From the NCBI GenBank assembly GCA_010015655.1, contig ML976727.1:94111-158110 (forward strand): a DNA stretch of 64,000 nucleotides. The letters run 5' to 3'. The notes beneath the pieces were generated by a model. The model ran no database searches and was not told the DNA's origin. It saw only the letters and a list, made by a program, of their open reading frames with translations. Within the stretch, counting starts at the first letter, position 1. Every line of letters starts with the position of its first letter. Of the stretch, positions 46,630 through 57,946 are shown piece by piece. The DNA comes from Bimuria novae-zelandiae CBS 107.79. Its lineage: Eukaryota; Ascomycota; Dothideomycetes; Pleosporales; Didymosphaeriaceae. A program made the position numbers and the translations under genes.

Positions 46630-47014
46630 GCCAGTTAATGGGTGAACATGAAGAAATAAAATGATGTAAATATGCAGCCTCGCTGGTTGCCGTGATACAA
46701 CTTCTTGTCGCACTGCATACTAGGATATGATTTCCGTGTGGTTCATCTGATGTTCCACCTAGTGCTCTGGAGCTCGGATACCATCGTTGTCGCTGTTCCG
46801 GCTTCATGAATGGTCACTCAGAGACGAAACCGCTTTGTACAGCTTCGCAAATCGTATGCGCAAAACTAAGCGAGGAAATGTCTTTAGTCCAGCATCGAAG
46901 CTAGTGTGCGGGGAACTCCCACTGAGGCATCGCGTCATGCAGCTCCCAAATGTGCACCTGCGATTCGAACGCGTCTCCTCTTCCGCGTAGCCCTCGATCA
47001 ATACAAATCGCAAT

Positions 47015-48177
47015 ATGTCGACTGCACGCCCCCTCTTTAATGCACTCCGTACCATTGCACGATGTTCCGTCCATCCCACTCGTTCCACTATCCGGTCGTT
47101 AGCAAGCCTGACCCCCACGCCCCCACGCGTGGACGCTACTCAGTCGGCTGAGAATCAGATGGTTGCGGCTATGGGCCGCACCGTCTCAGGCAAGAATCTG
47201 AAGATTAGAAAGTACCCTTCGTTCGAACGTAAAGAGGAGGAGAGATTGTATAGGAAACAGCATCTCGCAGCTGCGTATAGAGTGTTCGCCGAGCGGGGGT
47301 TTGACGAGGGCGTTGCGGGACATATTAGCGTGAGGGATCCGGTGTGGGAGGACCATTTCTGTACGGTAGGCCTTTACTTAACAGTCTAACAGATCACGTT
47401 GCGTGCTGGAAGCTCGATTGTGTCCATCCATTATTAGAGTTCGGAGCTGATGATGGGTCTAGGGCTAAATTCGCTCTCCACCCACTTCAGTCAAATCTGC
47501 GTCTCGGATCTCATTCTTGTCAACGAAGAGGGCACCGTGGTGCAGGGTGACCAGCCCATCAATGCAGCGGCTTTCGCGATCCATAGTGCACTACATAAGC
47601 GGAGACCGGATGTACATGCAGCGTACGCAGCACCTGTGTCTTTTTCACTTTCAAACTCGAGCTGACCACGCCTCCACTATTAAGATGCCACGCACACTCA
47701 GTTTATGGAAAAGCTTGGAGTGTGTTCGGAAAAGAACTTGACATGATCACGCAAGACAGCATCCGCTTCTATAAAAGCCACGGCGTCTACAAACAATTTG
47801 GTGGTATAGTGCTAGCCAGTGAGGAGGGTGAGAGAATCGCCGACGCTCTTGGTGAGCATTTACCCTCACGCGCCCGTCTTATTTAACATGGAACAGGTGA
47901 TGGCAAGGCCGCCATCCTGCAAAACCACGGAATACTCACAGTAGGCCAATCTGTCGATGAAGCAGCGTTCTGGTTCCTATCGTTAGATAAGACGTGTCAA
48001 ACGCAATTGCTGGTCGATGCAGCGGCAAATGGAAGCGGGCTTGAGAAGAAGATTATTCTAGACAAGGAGGCGGAAGAAACCTACAAAAACGTTGGGACGC
48101 CCGAGAAAGGATGGTTAGCGTTCCAAGGGTATTTCGATGAGGTTATGGCCAAGACAGGTGGAGATTTTCTGCGATAG
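47015..48177 (+). CDS. Class II aldolase/adducin-domain protein
   Basis: Four-exon model: 47015-47360, 47463-47622, 47685-47851 and 47897-48177, 317 residues. The splice sites were chosen because they rebuild the family motifs HFWLNSLSTHFSQI, INAAAFAIHSALHKRRPDVHAA and CHAHSVYGKAWS. The CHAH histidines are zinc ligands in class II aldolases. Further motifs are KELDMITQDSIRFY, VYKQFGGIVLASEEG and AAILQNHGILTVG, whose His is the next metal ligand. The first 45 residues are rich in Arg/Ser/Thr with no acidic residues, which looks like a mitochondrial presequence. Fungal homologues are mostly uncharacterised; the family includes sugar-phosphate aldolases and epimerases, so the substrate is open. 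Confidence 0.88.
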
Positions 48178-48838
48178 GTGAATGCATCCTGGTCTCGTAG
48201 TACGCCTCCGGAACGTATGGCACCAAATCCATCGAGTCCAACCCCGGCCAGTTATTAAAAGCTACAGGATCTGCTGGAAGGTCGCCAAGGGTGGCGAAAA
48301 CCATTATTGAACTAATGAGCCTATCTGAAAACTGATTCATGTGGTATTGCCCTGAAAGACCCTGTCCCGCAAAGCTGGTAGTGCAATTATCTGAAACGGA
48401 GTATGTCTTCTTCATTGTATGACGTATGAGATATGAAAATTTCAATATCAGTTGAACATTTGCGAAGATAGTCCGAATTGAATCCACACTCATTTATACT
48501 GCTTAAGTTCTATCATCCTGATCGCGATGCTTACGACGCAATCAGAGTGCGTAGCAGAAGTGGAGGCGGATAGCATAGTACCTAGGGTAACCAGGTAAAT
48601 TGCCTCAAAATTCACTAAAATGGGTGAGTCAATCGCGATTTGCGCGCGAGCGCGCCACCAAGATTCAAAGCTGCCTTAAAGAGACTATACCTAGGTGTTG
48701 AAGAGTAGGAGCAATGGTGTTTCCGGGACTAGCAAGCAAATCTGCTTTGTCAGCGAGCTCGGCGTGTTGTCGCGTCTCCCGCTCCTCGGGGATCCCGCAC
48801 TTCTGTCGCCCTCCTCATCGACGCCTAAAGTTTTCCAA
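48178..48838. other. Intergenic, no gene recognised
   Basis: Spacer between the aldolase-domain gene and the next F-box-like gene. The frame of the latter extends upstream to 48695 but without an ATG. Confidence 0.35.
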
Positions 48839-49600
48839 ATGGCTATGCGCTCACAAAAATTCAGCTTGCTTCCAGCTGAGATCAGGAATCGGATCTATGC
48901 CTACTGCACGCCTGTCCATGCGCACCCCGAGGAGTTCCAGGGACTCTTACTGGCCTCACGTCAGATACGCACTGAGTACGAATGCGAGGCTCTCAAGGTT
49001 ATGCAGCAATACATGGACGAAATAAAACGACAATGGTCACATACGCAAGAGATAAGATTTGCGGAACCGAAGACGTTCGGTGATCTGGCAAAGATTACGG
49101 TTCAGTTACCGCTATCATTGTACTTCCCAAAGAACAGACGCGAATGGTCTAAGGGCGAATCTTACGACAGGACCAGACTGGACTTATGTTTGGGGCCGCT
49201 CTATTCCCTGCACGTATCCAAGCTCACTTTCTCGCTTTACGATGACTTAGGGAGGTTCGTCAATTGGTCACCGCATGCCATCCCGTCTGGCCTACTACAC
49301 GACATGCTCAGTCCGATTTGTGGTTTGCAGCTGCCTCGTCCTATACCAGATGGTTACCTCCGAGAGTTTCGCATCCACGATCCTGTACACATCCGAAAAT
49401 TAGAGTACAATTGGGGCAATTCCAAAGTTGCGCATAGTACGAATTTAAACTCTCTGGTAGAAGCAGACGTTGAAACGGCCAACTTTTTTCTACAAAATTC
49501 GGGGAGGTTTCAAGAACCTTTGGGTTTGGTGCAGAACTGGGGTCGCGGTGCGGACTCCATATGGTTCATGATGCGAGAATTCGGCAATGACAGAACGTAG
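48839..49600 (+). CDS. F-box/2EXR-like protein
   Basis: Intronless 253-residue frame from ATG 48839 to TAG at 49598-49600. The N-terminus KFSLLPAEIRNRIYAYCTPV is the fungal F-box-like (2EXR) motif, and LLLASRQIRTEYECEAL is the usual second half. The rest, with EIRFAEPKTFGDLAKITVQL and a Trp/Arg-rich middle, is lineage-specific and of unknown role. Such proteins are very numerous in plant-associated ascomycetes and may act as substrate adaptors, but that is unproven for this group. Unlike its neighbours it is unbroken. Confidence 0.75.
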   Translation: MAMRSQKFSLLPAEIRNRIYAYCTPVHAHPEEFQGLLLASRQIRTEYECEALKVMQQYMDEIKRQWSHTQEIRFAEPKTFGDLAKITVQLPLSLYFPKNRREWSKGESYDRTRLDLCLGPLYSLHVSKLTFSLYDDLGRFVNWSPHAIPSGLLHDMLSPICGLQLPRPIPDGYLREFRIHDPVHIRKLEYNWGNSKVAHSTNLNSLVEADVETANFFLQNSGRFQEPLGLVQNWGRGADSIWFMMREFGNDRT

Positions 49601-50026
49601 AGATGTTTCGAAACCGATCGGAGACTGCCTTATCCCCTTGCAATTAATTCAGTATCGCGGCTTCGGTCCAACCAATGTAAGACTTCGTCCTCGTTCCGGA
49701 TCAGGGAATTGTCCTTGGAAGGGACCTTGGTGGATGGCTATTCTGGAGGTGAACGCCGAGGCTCTCTGTCAGCCCACCGTGGGGCAATCGTCTGCAGGAT
49801 ACACCCTCCGCAATCTTCTGCTCCCATCTTTGGCCGAAGTCGCAATATACCCGTGCGCATACACCTATGCGCGTGTTGATTACGTCTACTTTCCCATCCT
49901 TTTTATCCCCGATGTACAGACATATTACATGGTCGCCACCGAGCACTAGAATACGCACCATCTAGGCATCCAGTACTACGTACAACATACATACACACTC
50001 GCACAGGATTGACTACAGTTGCGAAG
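49601..50026. other. Intergenic, no gene recognised
   Basis: Short spacer between two F-box-like loci on the + strand. A 120-codon frame here lacks motifs. Confidence 0.3.
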
Positions 50027-51026
50027 ATGCCACTCTCGCATATCGAACGCCTCCCGACCGAGCTCATCCAGCCCATCTTCCTTGCGTCCGACCTGAACCT
50101 CGCTCTGCCGCTTGCCTCCCACCACATCGCAACGAAGCTCTCGCACGAGCGCATTTACGAAGCAGTGTGCACACACTATCTTACAAAGAGCCACGCTCAC
50201 GATTCAGACGTCTCGCGCAATCAGACCCTACTCTTCGCGGCGCAATGGATGACGTGGGACTTCTTCAAGTCGTTCATCCTGAAGACATACGCGGACATCG
50301 GTTGCATTTGCGGGAAGACAAAGGGAGAAAATTTCACAGCGCAGAATGGCCTCCGAACTTCGAGGACACGACAAGCATGATTTTCGGTCGTAGTCACTGG
50401 GCACCTTTGATGTCCGTGAAAGCCCGCCTACCCGTGAAACTGCTACGTGGGCCGTGGGCACAGGACAAAGTTCAATTTCTGCGCTTTGTGCTGTGGACGA
50501 CGTCTATGACTGTCGATTGGGCAGCTCCGAAGGTGCGGGAGATAGCTCGCGAGGGGAAGCGCTAGGCGTTTCTGGGGAAGAAACTGGAGGCTGTGCAACG
50601 GTTCAATCATAACAGACGCTTGGGTAGATCGCCGGATCTTGAACAAGTGCGCTTTGCGGTCATGGAAGCTGGCTGCGATCGATCGTGTATGATACGATGG
50701 CGAATGCTCGGTCTTCGGGCCTGCGAGGGACTGACTGGAATTGTGGCGAACTGGACAAAGGGTGTTTAGAACGCGTCGACGCTGGTGATCGCAAAGGAGA
50801 ATGGTTGCTGCTGAAATTGCAAGAGCTGAGGCACGTTGAGAACAAGATAAGGGAAATTGGAGAAGGGGAACCGATAGAGCACGTGGTTTACCGGAGGATG
50901 GACCCTCAGACTGGCCTTTATGACGACAAGGAGGATAAGCTGGTGGTGAGCGGCTTGCCATGGACAGAGGTGAGCAATTATCAATTTTCTTTCACAAAAC
51001 TTCTTTTATATTTTTCGCATTCTTGA
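50027..51026 (+). pseudogene. Broken F-box-like gene
   Basis: ATG 50027 begins MPLSHIERLPTELIQPIFLA, an F-box-like start, and runs through AAQWMTWDFFKSFILKTYAD to CICGKTKGENFTAQ. A shift near 50345 is needed to continue with WPPNFEDTTSMIF and VKARLPVKLLRGPW. TAG at 50563-50565 interrupts EGKR/AFLGKKLEAVQRFNHN. Another shift near 50685 leads to VYDTMANARSSGLRG, GELDKGCLERVD and a final TGA at about 51026. The TAG again lies where CAG would fit. The intact ancestor would have been about 330 residues. Confidence 0.7.
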
Positions 51027-52887
51027 ACTGTAACCTGGGGGGACACACTTTTTCATTATTACTTTTGTATTGGTGACACACAGTAATCTTTTTACACATT
51101 TTCTTCAAATTTATTTCGCCTCACGATCTCAGTTCAGGTCTTTGTTCTCTGCCTATCAAAGGAGTGCTTGATCAACTTCTGCTGTTGCCATCTCACGCCT
51201 AGAGAGCTACCCAAAAGTAGGCTTGAGCTTCCAATCGAAAGGGCCGCTGTCGACATTCGTTTGCTTATCATTCCAAATACGCCACATGGCTCACCCGCAA
51301 ATCGCTTCAGCAACCATCAGCTGGCTTAGAAGACTGTACGACTAGATCGAGCGCGGTACCAACACTTTCTCCCCGCCTTTACCACAGATCCACCGTTCCC
51401 GCTCTTTCTTCGCAAATTCTGACGCACTTCTCGGGCGGAAGCTGAACCGATCTCAGGTCAAATACCACACCGGCTGGTTCCGTTTCTACGCGTCGGTGCC
51501 CGCAGACCATCAGCGAGGCATCCATGGCGTGCGGTGGTTCAAGGACGTCTTGGGCATCTATCCCCGCTTCCGTTGCCAGCCACGTAGACGCAAGGATTCT
51601 GATTTTCGGATGATATCCTGGCCTTGAGAGGAGCTCGTTGGCCCTCGTGGAGCACAGATTTCTCTCCTGTTAGAAATGTTCATTGATGGTCTTATTTTGT
51701 CGGTTACCGTCCCGTTTCTTATTACTATTCCGTATGCGATTTATCGACTTGCATGTTATGTGCTCTCTCAATGCTATACACCACCAGGGCTTCATCTCCC
51801 TGTCATCGCGAGCACAAGCTAACACGCACCAGGCCATCACCCTCGCCGGATGGTTCCACCCCAGCCGTGACGGCAATCGATACGAGAGCATCCATGGCAT
51901 CACGTTGGCCGCAATGAACAGCTTCCCTCCAGCATACTTGGCGTTTCCGCGCCGCCATCCGCAAAGTTCCAGAACTATACGCGTTGAACTTATACCTCTT
52001 GGCCGGCCTCCGCCCGCCCGTGCGAAAGCCGCCCGGAAGGAGGGGACGGGTTAGAGTATGTGGGCTGCTGACGATGCAGACAACGTGTTAGTTTTACACT
52101 CAACTGTACCTAGAGAGTAGGCTTCCTGTCCGCTTGGAAAGCCTGCCCTTGAGGAATCTATAATGTTATGTTTTTGGTCGTTTTAGGGTGGGCTGGTGAT
52201 ATGTACTACCTCTTCTCTTTGAAATTTATACTGATATCTGTTGGCGCAGGACCGTGTACTGCACTCGGTACTAGAAAGTTTTGTTGCAGATAGAGCGGAG
52301 CGTGGGGTACCTCGCAGCGCGATACCATTGTAGAACCTATAGGCAATCGCTGGGCCACGTGTCTTATAGGTAGAAGCGCGTCCAAGTGCGATTCTGCGCT
52401 TCATGAGTGACGATGGGGGTGAGGGTGAGGATCGAAGATAGTCTGTGCGAATGGCAATGGCATTGACATCGCGCGCGTGGGAAATCAACACCAGCACAGT
52501 GCGCACTGCATCATGTAAATAAACCCCCTCATCATCGTCATGCAATAGTCGGAATCGATTTCAACAGCGCCATGATGATGTAGAGAAGGGGTTCTCTAGG
52601 TTGATCTTGAAAATGTGTATCGTGTCAAAACGCCCGTATCCGTGCAAAGTCCTTCCGTAGCCGTGCCGCACCGAGCACACTTCCCTATCTCATCCTATCC
52701 CATCCGTCATTATCTTAGCCGCGCCATGTTTAACCCGAAGAGGAGTGTATCCCTGGACCACCAGATCGAGTGGCCCCAAAAGCAAAAAAAGAAAAAAAGA
52801 AAAAAAAAAAAAACGTTCTATCCGCAAGCTATGCCCGTAATCGATCGCCTGTACCGCATCATGCCAAACGCCATACATATGCCGCTA
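51027..52887. other. Intergenic; one decayed-looking frame
   Basis: A + strand frame from ATG 51284 to about 51628 (roughly 115 codons) is interrupted by a single TAG at 51343-51345. It includes HTGWFRFYASVPADHQRGIH, which I do not recognise. A 123-codon frame at 51683-52054 has a loosely similar GWF..IHG segment. A poly-A/AAAG tract lies at 52783-52815. No confident gene. Confidence 0.3.
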
Positions 52888-53197
52888 TTAAACTATCAAG
52901 AGCTGCAACCCGTTAGCCTCCGTACCTCTCACTTGTTCACACAATCCCACATACCTTCTCAACATTCTCACTTCCCGCCTTCTCCTCGACGCGGTTCCAA
53001 GCCGCGTAGATCAGTCCGCCGCAGACGACCCACATAACCGGCACAGCGGTCTCGAGCGCAGACGGGCGCTCCGCTTGCGCAGCCATCTCGATAACGCGGG
53101 AGGCGCGACTGGTGGAGGTGTTGGAGTTGAAGCGCGCGGGGGCGCGGAAGGTGCGGGTTATAGGGAGGCGGGCGGGGAGGACGAAGCGTGGTGCCAT
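52888..53197 (-). CDS. Small mitochondrial single-span membrane protein
   Basis: Two-exon model, 53197-52955 and 52902-52888, 85 residues. The 52-bp intron has GTATGT, a GCTAAC branch point and CAG, and the last exon holds only four codons plus the stop (LLIV). The first 30 residues (MAPRFVLPARLPITRTFRAP..RFNS) are an Arg/Ser/Thr-rich mitochondrial presequence with a likely cleavage near RFNS. One membrane segment follows (VPVMWVVCGGLIYAAW), then a charged tail. Size and layout recall accessory subunits of respiratory complexes, but I cannot name the subunit. Confidence 0.65.
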
Positions 53198-54175
53198 TGT
53201 GCTTGTGTGGTGGATGTGTTGAGCGCGGGTGTGAGGGACGCGGTGTTTATACAGAGAGGAAGGGTGGCGAGTGGTGTTGTGATGAGGACACGTAGACCGT
53301 TTGTTTCGCAAATGCTCAATGCGTTAACCTTCAATTGAAGACTCTTGTGCTGGTAGGAGGAAGGAAGTGAACGTGTCAAAGTCAATTGTCAAACGTCTGA
53401 GTGAATGTCTGCAGTTGTCGAGGATTGCGGGGAGGCAACTTTATGAATGAGTGGGCCGGCAAGCGGAATGCTCGAAAAAGAAAAGGAGGCGCATGTACAA
53501 GTCGCTGCACAAATTTCTAACCCCTGCGTCTCGTGGCGAGACACTCATCGCACTGGTCCGTCACAGTGCAGGGATGAATCCGTGCACGCCAGGGTCTCGC
53601 TGTGAAAAGTGTCCGGTGGAGCCGAGGATTTGCCCCAGGTTCGCACTTGTGGAGCGTTGTGGAGCCGGCACGGGAGCGGGAAAATGCTTTCCGACACCGC
53701 CTACTCTCCTCTACTTTGTGTCTTGAAAGATCAACAACTTATTAGGCGCGGTGCGAAGCTGTTTGCAGAATTTTAAGCCTCGATGCAGGCACAGCCTGCA
53801 AATGCGACCCTGACATGACGCGATCGGCAAGCGGCTCGTCGAGACCCCTTCTCGCGCTTCTGGACCTGCCGATCCGACACCGCATCCGCCTCAACACCAT
53901 CAACAAGACAATCGCGGGGGTAAGACGGTAGTTCGGCATTTACACAATGCGCTGATTACTATATGACTCTTTTTGCTTCGTACAACTAGTCACAACACCG
54001 CCTTATATCCATGGATGCAGCTCTTCCGTAGTCCGTTTTACACACCTTCCCAATCCATACATAGGCCGTTACAATATCATACAAATGCTCAACAATGCGA
54101 TATACAAGAAAGTGATTGTGAAAATACGTGATGCGGAATGCGGTGCATACGCGTGGAACGACGTCTTATGGTCGA
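53198..54175. other. Intergenic, no gene recognised
   Basis: A short + frame near 53816-53930 includes LLALLDLPIRHRIRLNTIN, faintly like the F-box-like start of the genes upstream; it may be a relic. Otherwise nothing was seen. Confidence 0.3.
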
Positions 54176-57100
54176 TCAATGTGCCCTCGCCGGTCGCGGC
54201 GCTGTACTGCGTGGCTGGAAATGGTGCAGCGTGCCGGGCTTCGTGCTGCCCCATTTCTTCGTGAACTTGTCGTTCTGCCAGACCTCGTCGACAGGTAGCA
54301 GCCTAGCCATCTGCTCGTAATGCCGAAGCGCCTGCTCGGTTTCTTCCTCGTCTTCCTCTTTCTTGGTCCGCCGGGCGCGCGGCTTACTGGGCGTCCGGAC
54401 TGTCTTCATGATTTCCCGCAATTCCCCTTCATTGCTCGTGATTTGTGCCTTCAGATATGCGAGGGAAGATGGAGAAGTAGGGTCTACAGATCCAAGGGCT
54501 GCCATGACCGGGATGCGCGGCGTGTATGAAGAGGCGAATCTGTCGACCGAAGGGGGTTCTTTGGGAACGATGGCGGGGTCCAACCGCGCAGCCTCGCCCT
54601 TGTCAAGGAGGGTGTTGATATCGAGGGACTCGCCGTGCGGAATCTTGTCCTTGTGGGAAGGTGTGATGCAGTCCATGTCCACCTCCTTGCGGAGCACGTG
54701 GTCGATGTCGACAGCGGAGAAGTATGCGCAGGACTGGGGCAACTCGTTGATGCCCATTTGCTGAGAGAAGATGGCCCGAGTCCAGACGTTCGCCACCTGC
54801 AAGGCCATGGCAGCCCGGTACTTGTCCTCTGCTTTTACGAGATAGCGGATCTCGTCGTGCACTGTAATGGCTAGACGAGCGTCGAGGTTGAAACGCCGGG
54901 TGAGGTACTCCATGCTTACGATCAGAAGATGGAGGTAGTCTACACCGGAAGACTGAATAGCCCAGTTGATGCGCGAAGTCATGAAGCCGCCCTTGGTGAG
55001 ATAGCGCCGCATGAGCGCCTCCGTGATGCCTGCGCCCAGCACCGGCGTCCTGGGTTTCTCCTGCTCGGCAAAGTCTTCGAGTTTGTTGAAAACGAATGAT
55101 TCGGTGCCGCCTCTCCAGAAGGGCCGCTCGCGAAGCTGTCGCCTTGTTGTCTTCTTACCCTTGGTGGTTTCGTACAGAGCTTCCGCCGTCTTAGTCGTTT
55201 GCGCGTCAGTCAAGCCGGGATTGAATTGTCGTAGTAGTGTTGCGGCGAACTTCAGACCGGCGCCGTATATGCGCCCATAATTGAAGACCTTTGCGTCATT
55301 TCGGGTGATTCCCAGAATGCCTGCGGTACGAGAATGCAAGTCAGTGCCAGCAGCCTTGGTGCCCTCCAAGGTCATGAAACCAACAGCGTTACCACCGTGC
55401 AGCTTGAAGGTGGCGTCACCAATCAAACTCGCTATCCAAAGCTCCTGCGAGTCCACATCGGCACCTACAAAGCAGTAGCCCTTTGGTGCCCGCACCATCG
55501 ACTTGAGCTCCGAACCGACGCGATTTTTCTTGGCGTTGCTGGCTGTGAGCCATGTGTTTTCGACAGCTCGGCGGGTTATGGTACCCATTGGAATGATCTG
55601 AGGCAGAATGAACCCGACCTTCTTATCCTGACCAGTTTCCGATGCAGAGGCCAAGTCAGGTGCGTTCGGTATCTCCTTGTTGTACACGACTATTTGCCCC
55701 ATAATTCTGTCTCTTGCACTTATCCAGTAGGAGCAGGAGGCGTTCATCTCCAACGCTTCCTTGGCGTATTCGTACGCTGACGAAAGCGTTCCCTTCTCAA
55801 AATACTGAAGGTAGCCCTTTGCCAGTGGATTCGCGCACCTTGCAAGAGGACCGTCCTTGTGCGGCACCTTGTAATACCGATGCTTCGTGTCATCGCGCAA
55901 CTTCAGATTTTCCTCCTCCGACATGTCCAGTTCGTTTAACCCCTTTTCGTTGTAGACGAAGACTTCATCCATAGGCACTTGCCATGTCCAGCCGTACTTG
56001 TCAGACCACACGAGCGGGTTACCATTCCAGCTCAGCTTCAGTAGAATTGGCGCTATCCTTGTCCGGACGGTGAGATTGATGGGCGCGCCGCTCTTTACAA
56101 ACAAATCCTTGTACCACTTCGGCATCCCGGGCATCTTCTGCCGTGCTGCTGGCCGTGGCGGGTCGCTCTTCTTCTTCCCCTTCACCATCCTGATTTCCTG
56201 GCCAGACCAGTCCAGCTGGCTTAACCAAGGATCATTCTCATAAATCTCGGGCTTGTCCTTTACCTCGAGCGCCCTGTCGGCAAGGTTGACGAGTCGCTCC
56301 TGCACAGCGTCACTCAACTGGTGATATGTGGCCTCGGCGTTGTGTATGTAGGCATCCCAGGCCTCGTTCACAGGAAGAATCTCGGCGGCCAAGAAGCGGA
56401 GCGCAGCAAAACTGACGGGATGTGGGCACGTCTCCAAGAACAGGGGAAAAACTTTCTGATACACGCGGTGGGTGATTTCGACGTCGGCCGCACAGTAATC
56501 CAGCAACTCGTCCAGCCTTCCACAAATACCCGCACGGTCCAACTCGCCGAAATATTCTCGCCGAGCTTTGTCAATGGTGATGTTGCAGTGAAACTTGGCG
56601 ACGTCTCGTAATGAATTGATTGCACTTCGTCCGATCCACAGCTCCTCCTCTTCGTCTGGTATTGCGCCCGAGCCCAGCAGTTGTGACAATTCTGCATTCT
56701 CGTCCGACGTCGCAAGCTTCTCCCGCAACTCCCTGCTCTTTTGATGTTTCATCCACGAAGGTCTTTGGCGCGAGCACATGCCATTCGAAGCGACGTGCAA
56801 TGACATGGTGTCCACGAACGAGTTCTTCGACTGCCGTATGTCGTACTCTTCAGCTATCCTCGCTCGATCGTATCCGATGTTGTGACCAACTATGACACGC
56901 GGCTTCGACGGATCGCCGAGGGGTATCAGGTGGCGGTCTGACTCTGACTCTCCCAGCAGCCACGGCGATATCCAGGCGTACCATGCTGTCGGACTCACGG
57001 CGCACGCCATGCACGCAAACGACGTCTCTTTCCACATGACCTCGGTATCGAAAGTCAGCATCTCCTCATCCGGCGCGTCCACGGCCTCGCTGGTCCCGTC

Positions 57101-57680
57101 GCTGTTGTATTTGGTCCAACCACTCCGTCTTTCCCACTTGCGCGGTTTTGGAGGAGGATTCGCCCAGGCCAACTTCTTTGCCATGGTCAAGTACGGCTCC
57201 GCGGCATCCATGCCGAGCTTGTAGAAGTGCTCGTCGAGGGTGGTGCCCTGCAATTCGGGGAGGTCAAACGCCACGGGCGGGGTGGAATCTTGGTTCTTGC
57301 CGAGCAGGTCATGGCGCGAAAGGTGGTCTTGTGAGAGGGCGACGAGTTCGGGTGGAGCGGCGGTGCCTGCGCCGGGGAATACTTGGTGGTGCACATGGCT
57401 GGAGAGGTGCTGGACCCCTATTTCACTGAAGCGGGCTTCCGAGTGGACTGCGACGCTTAGTTTGGGGTGATGAAACTTTGCTTTGTACTTGGTGTCGCAT
57501 ACCAGAGAGGGTCCCTCTTGTCGCACTGCTACCGTCCTCTTCCTGTGTCGGTTGTACGGTGGCGAGGCATCGTCGCGATGGGCACCAGATAGGGGAGCTT
57601 TGAGTTGCGGGCGAGGGTCGGGGTCGCGGTCGCGGTCGCTTTACGAGGCGGGCGGCGAGGTTTGGGCGGGAGCAGCGCAT
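54176..57680 (-). CDS. MIP1: Mitochondrial DNA polymerase gamma
   Basis: Two-exon model, 57680-57503 and 57447-54176, 1149 residues. The 55-bp intron (GTATGC..CAG) joins the frame at LS/VHSEARFSEIGVQHLSS. The N-terminus (MRCSRPNLAARLVKRPRPRP) is an Arg-rich mitochondrial presequence. The 3'-5' exonuclease motifs are in order: LTFDTEVMWKE (Asp193, Glu195), VGHNIGYDRAR and YCAADVEITHRVY. The family-A polymerase motifs follow: GADVDSQELWIASLIGD (motif A), FNYGRIYGAG (motif B) and AITVHDEIRYLV (motif C, HDE). A Lys/Glu-rich C-terminal extension of about 200 residues follows the catalytic core, as in fungal Mip1. It replicates mitochondrial DNA. The gene is divergent from the RING-finger gene. Confidence 0.97.
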
Positions 57681-57946
57681 CGTCGAGAAACCGGCTGCGA
57701 TGCGTCACCTCATACCGTCCGAGGTGGGTGTTGGTTGTCGTGCGGAGGCTGAATCGCTGTCGTCATGAAAGTTGGGCGCAGCGCGACTGGATGCACTAAC
57801 TAATTAAGACTTTGGCGGCTCGGCCAAGCGATGTAGGGCTGAGGCTGCGAATGCATGGCTCGTATCGATAACGAATTCCCTCACCTGCGCAGTGACGGCC
57901 ATCCGTCCTCCCTCCCTGATGCTTTGTCGTCGGGATACTCGCCACC
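57681..57946. promoter_or_regulatory. Shared promoter region of MIP1 and the RING-finger gene
   Basis: 266 bp separate two divergent start codons, so both promoters and leaders must fit here. The RING gene's ATG sits in an ideal CCACCATG context. I see no TATA box, as expected for housekeeping genes. Confidence 0.6.

Noticed and set aside
48143..48493. 116-codon minus frame after the aldolase-domain gene
   Set aside because: No motif and partly antisense to the last exon of that gene.
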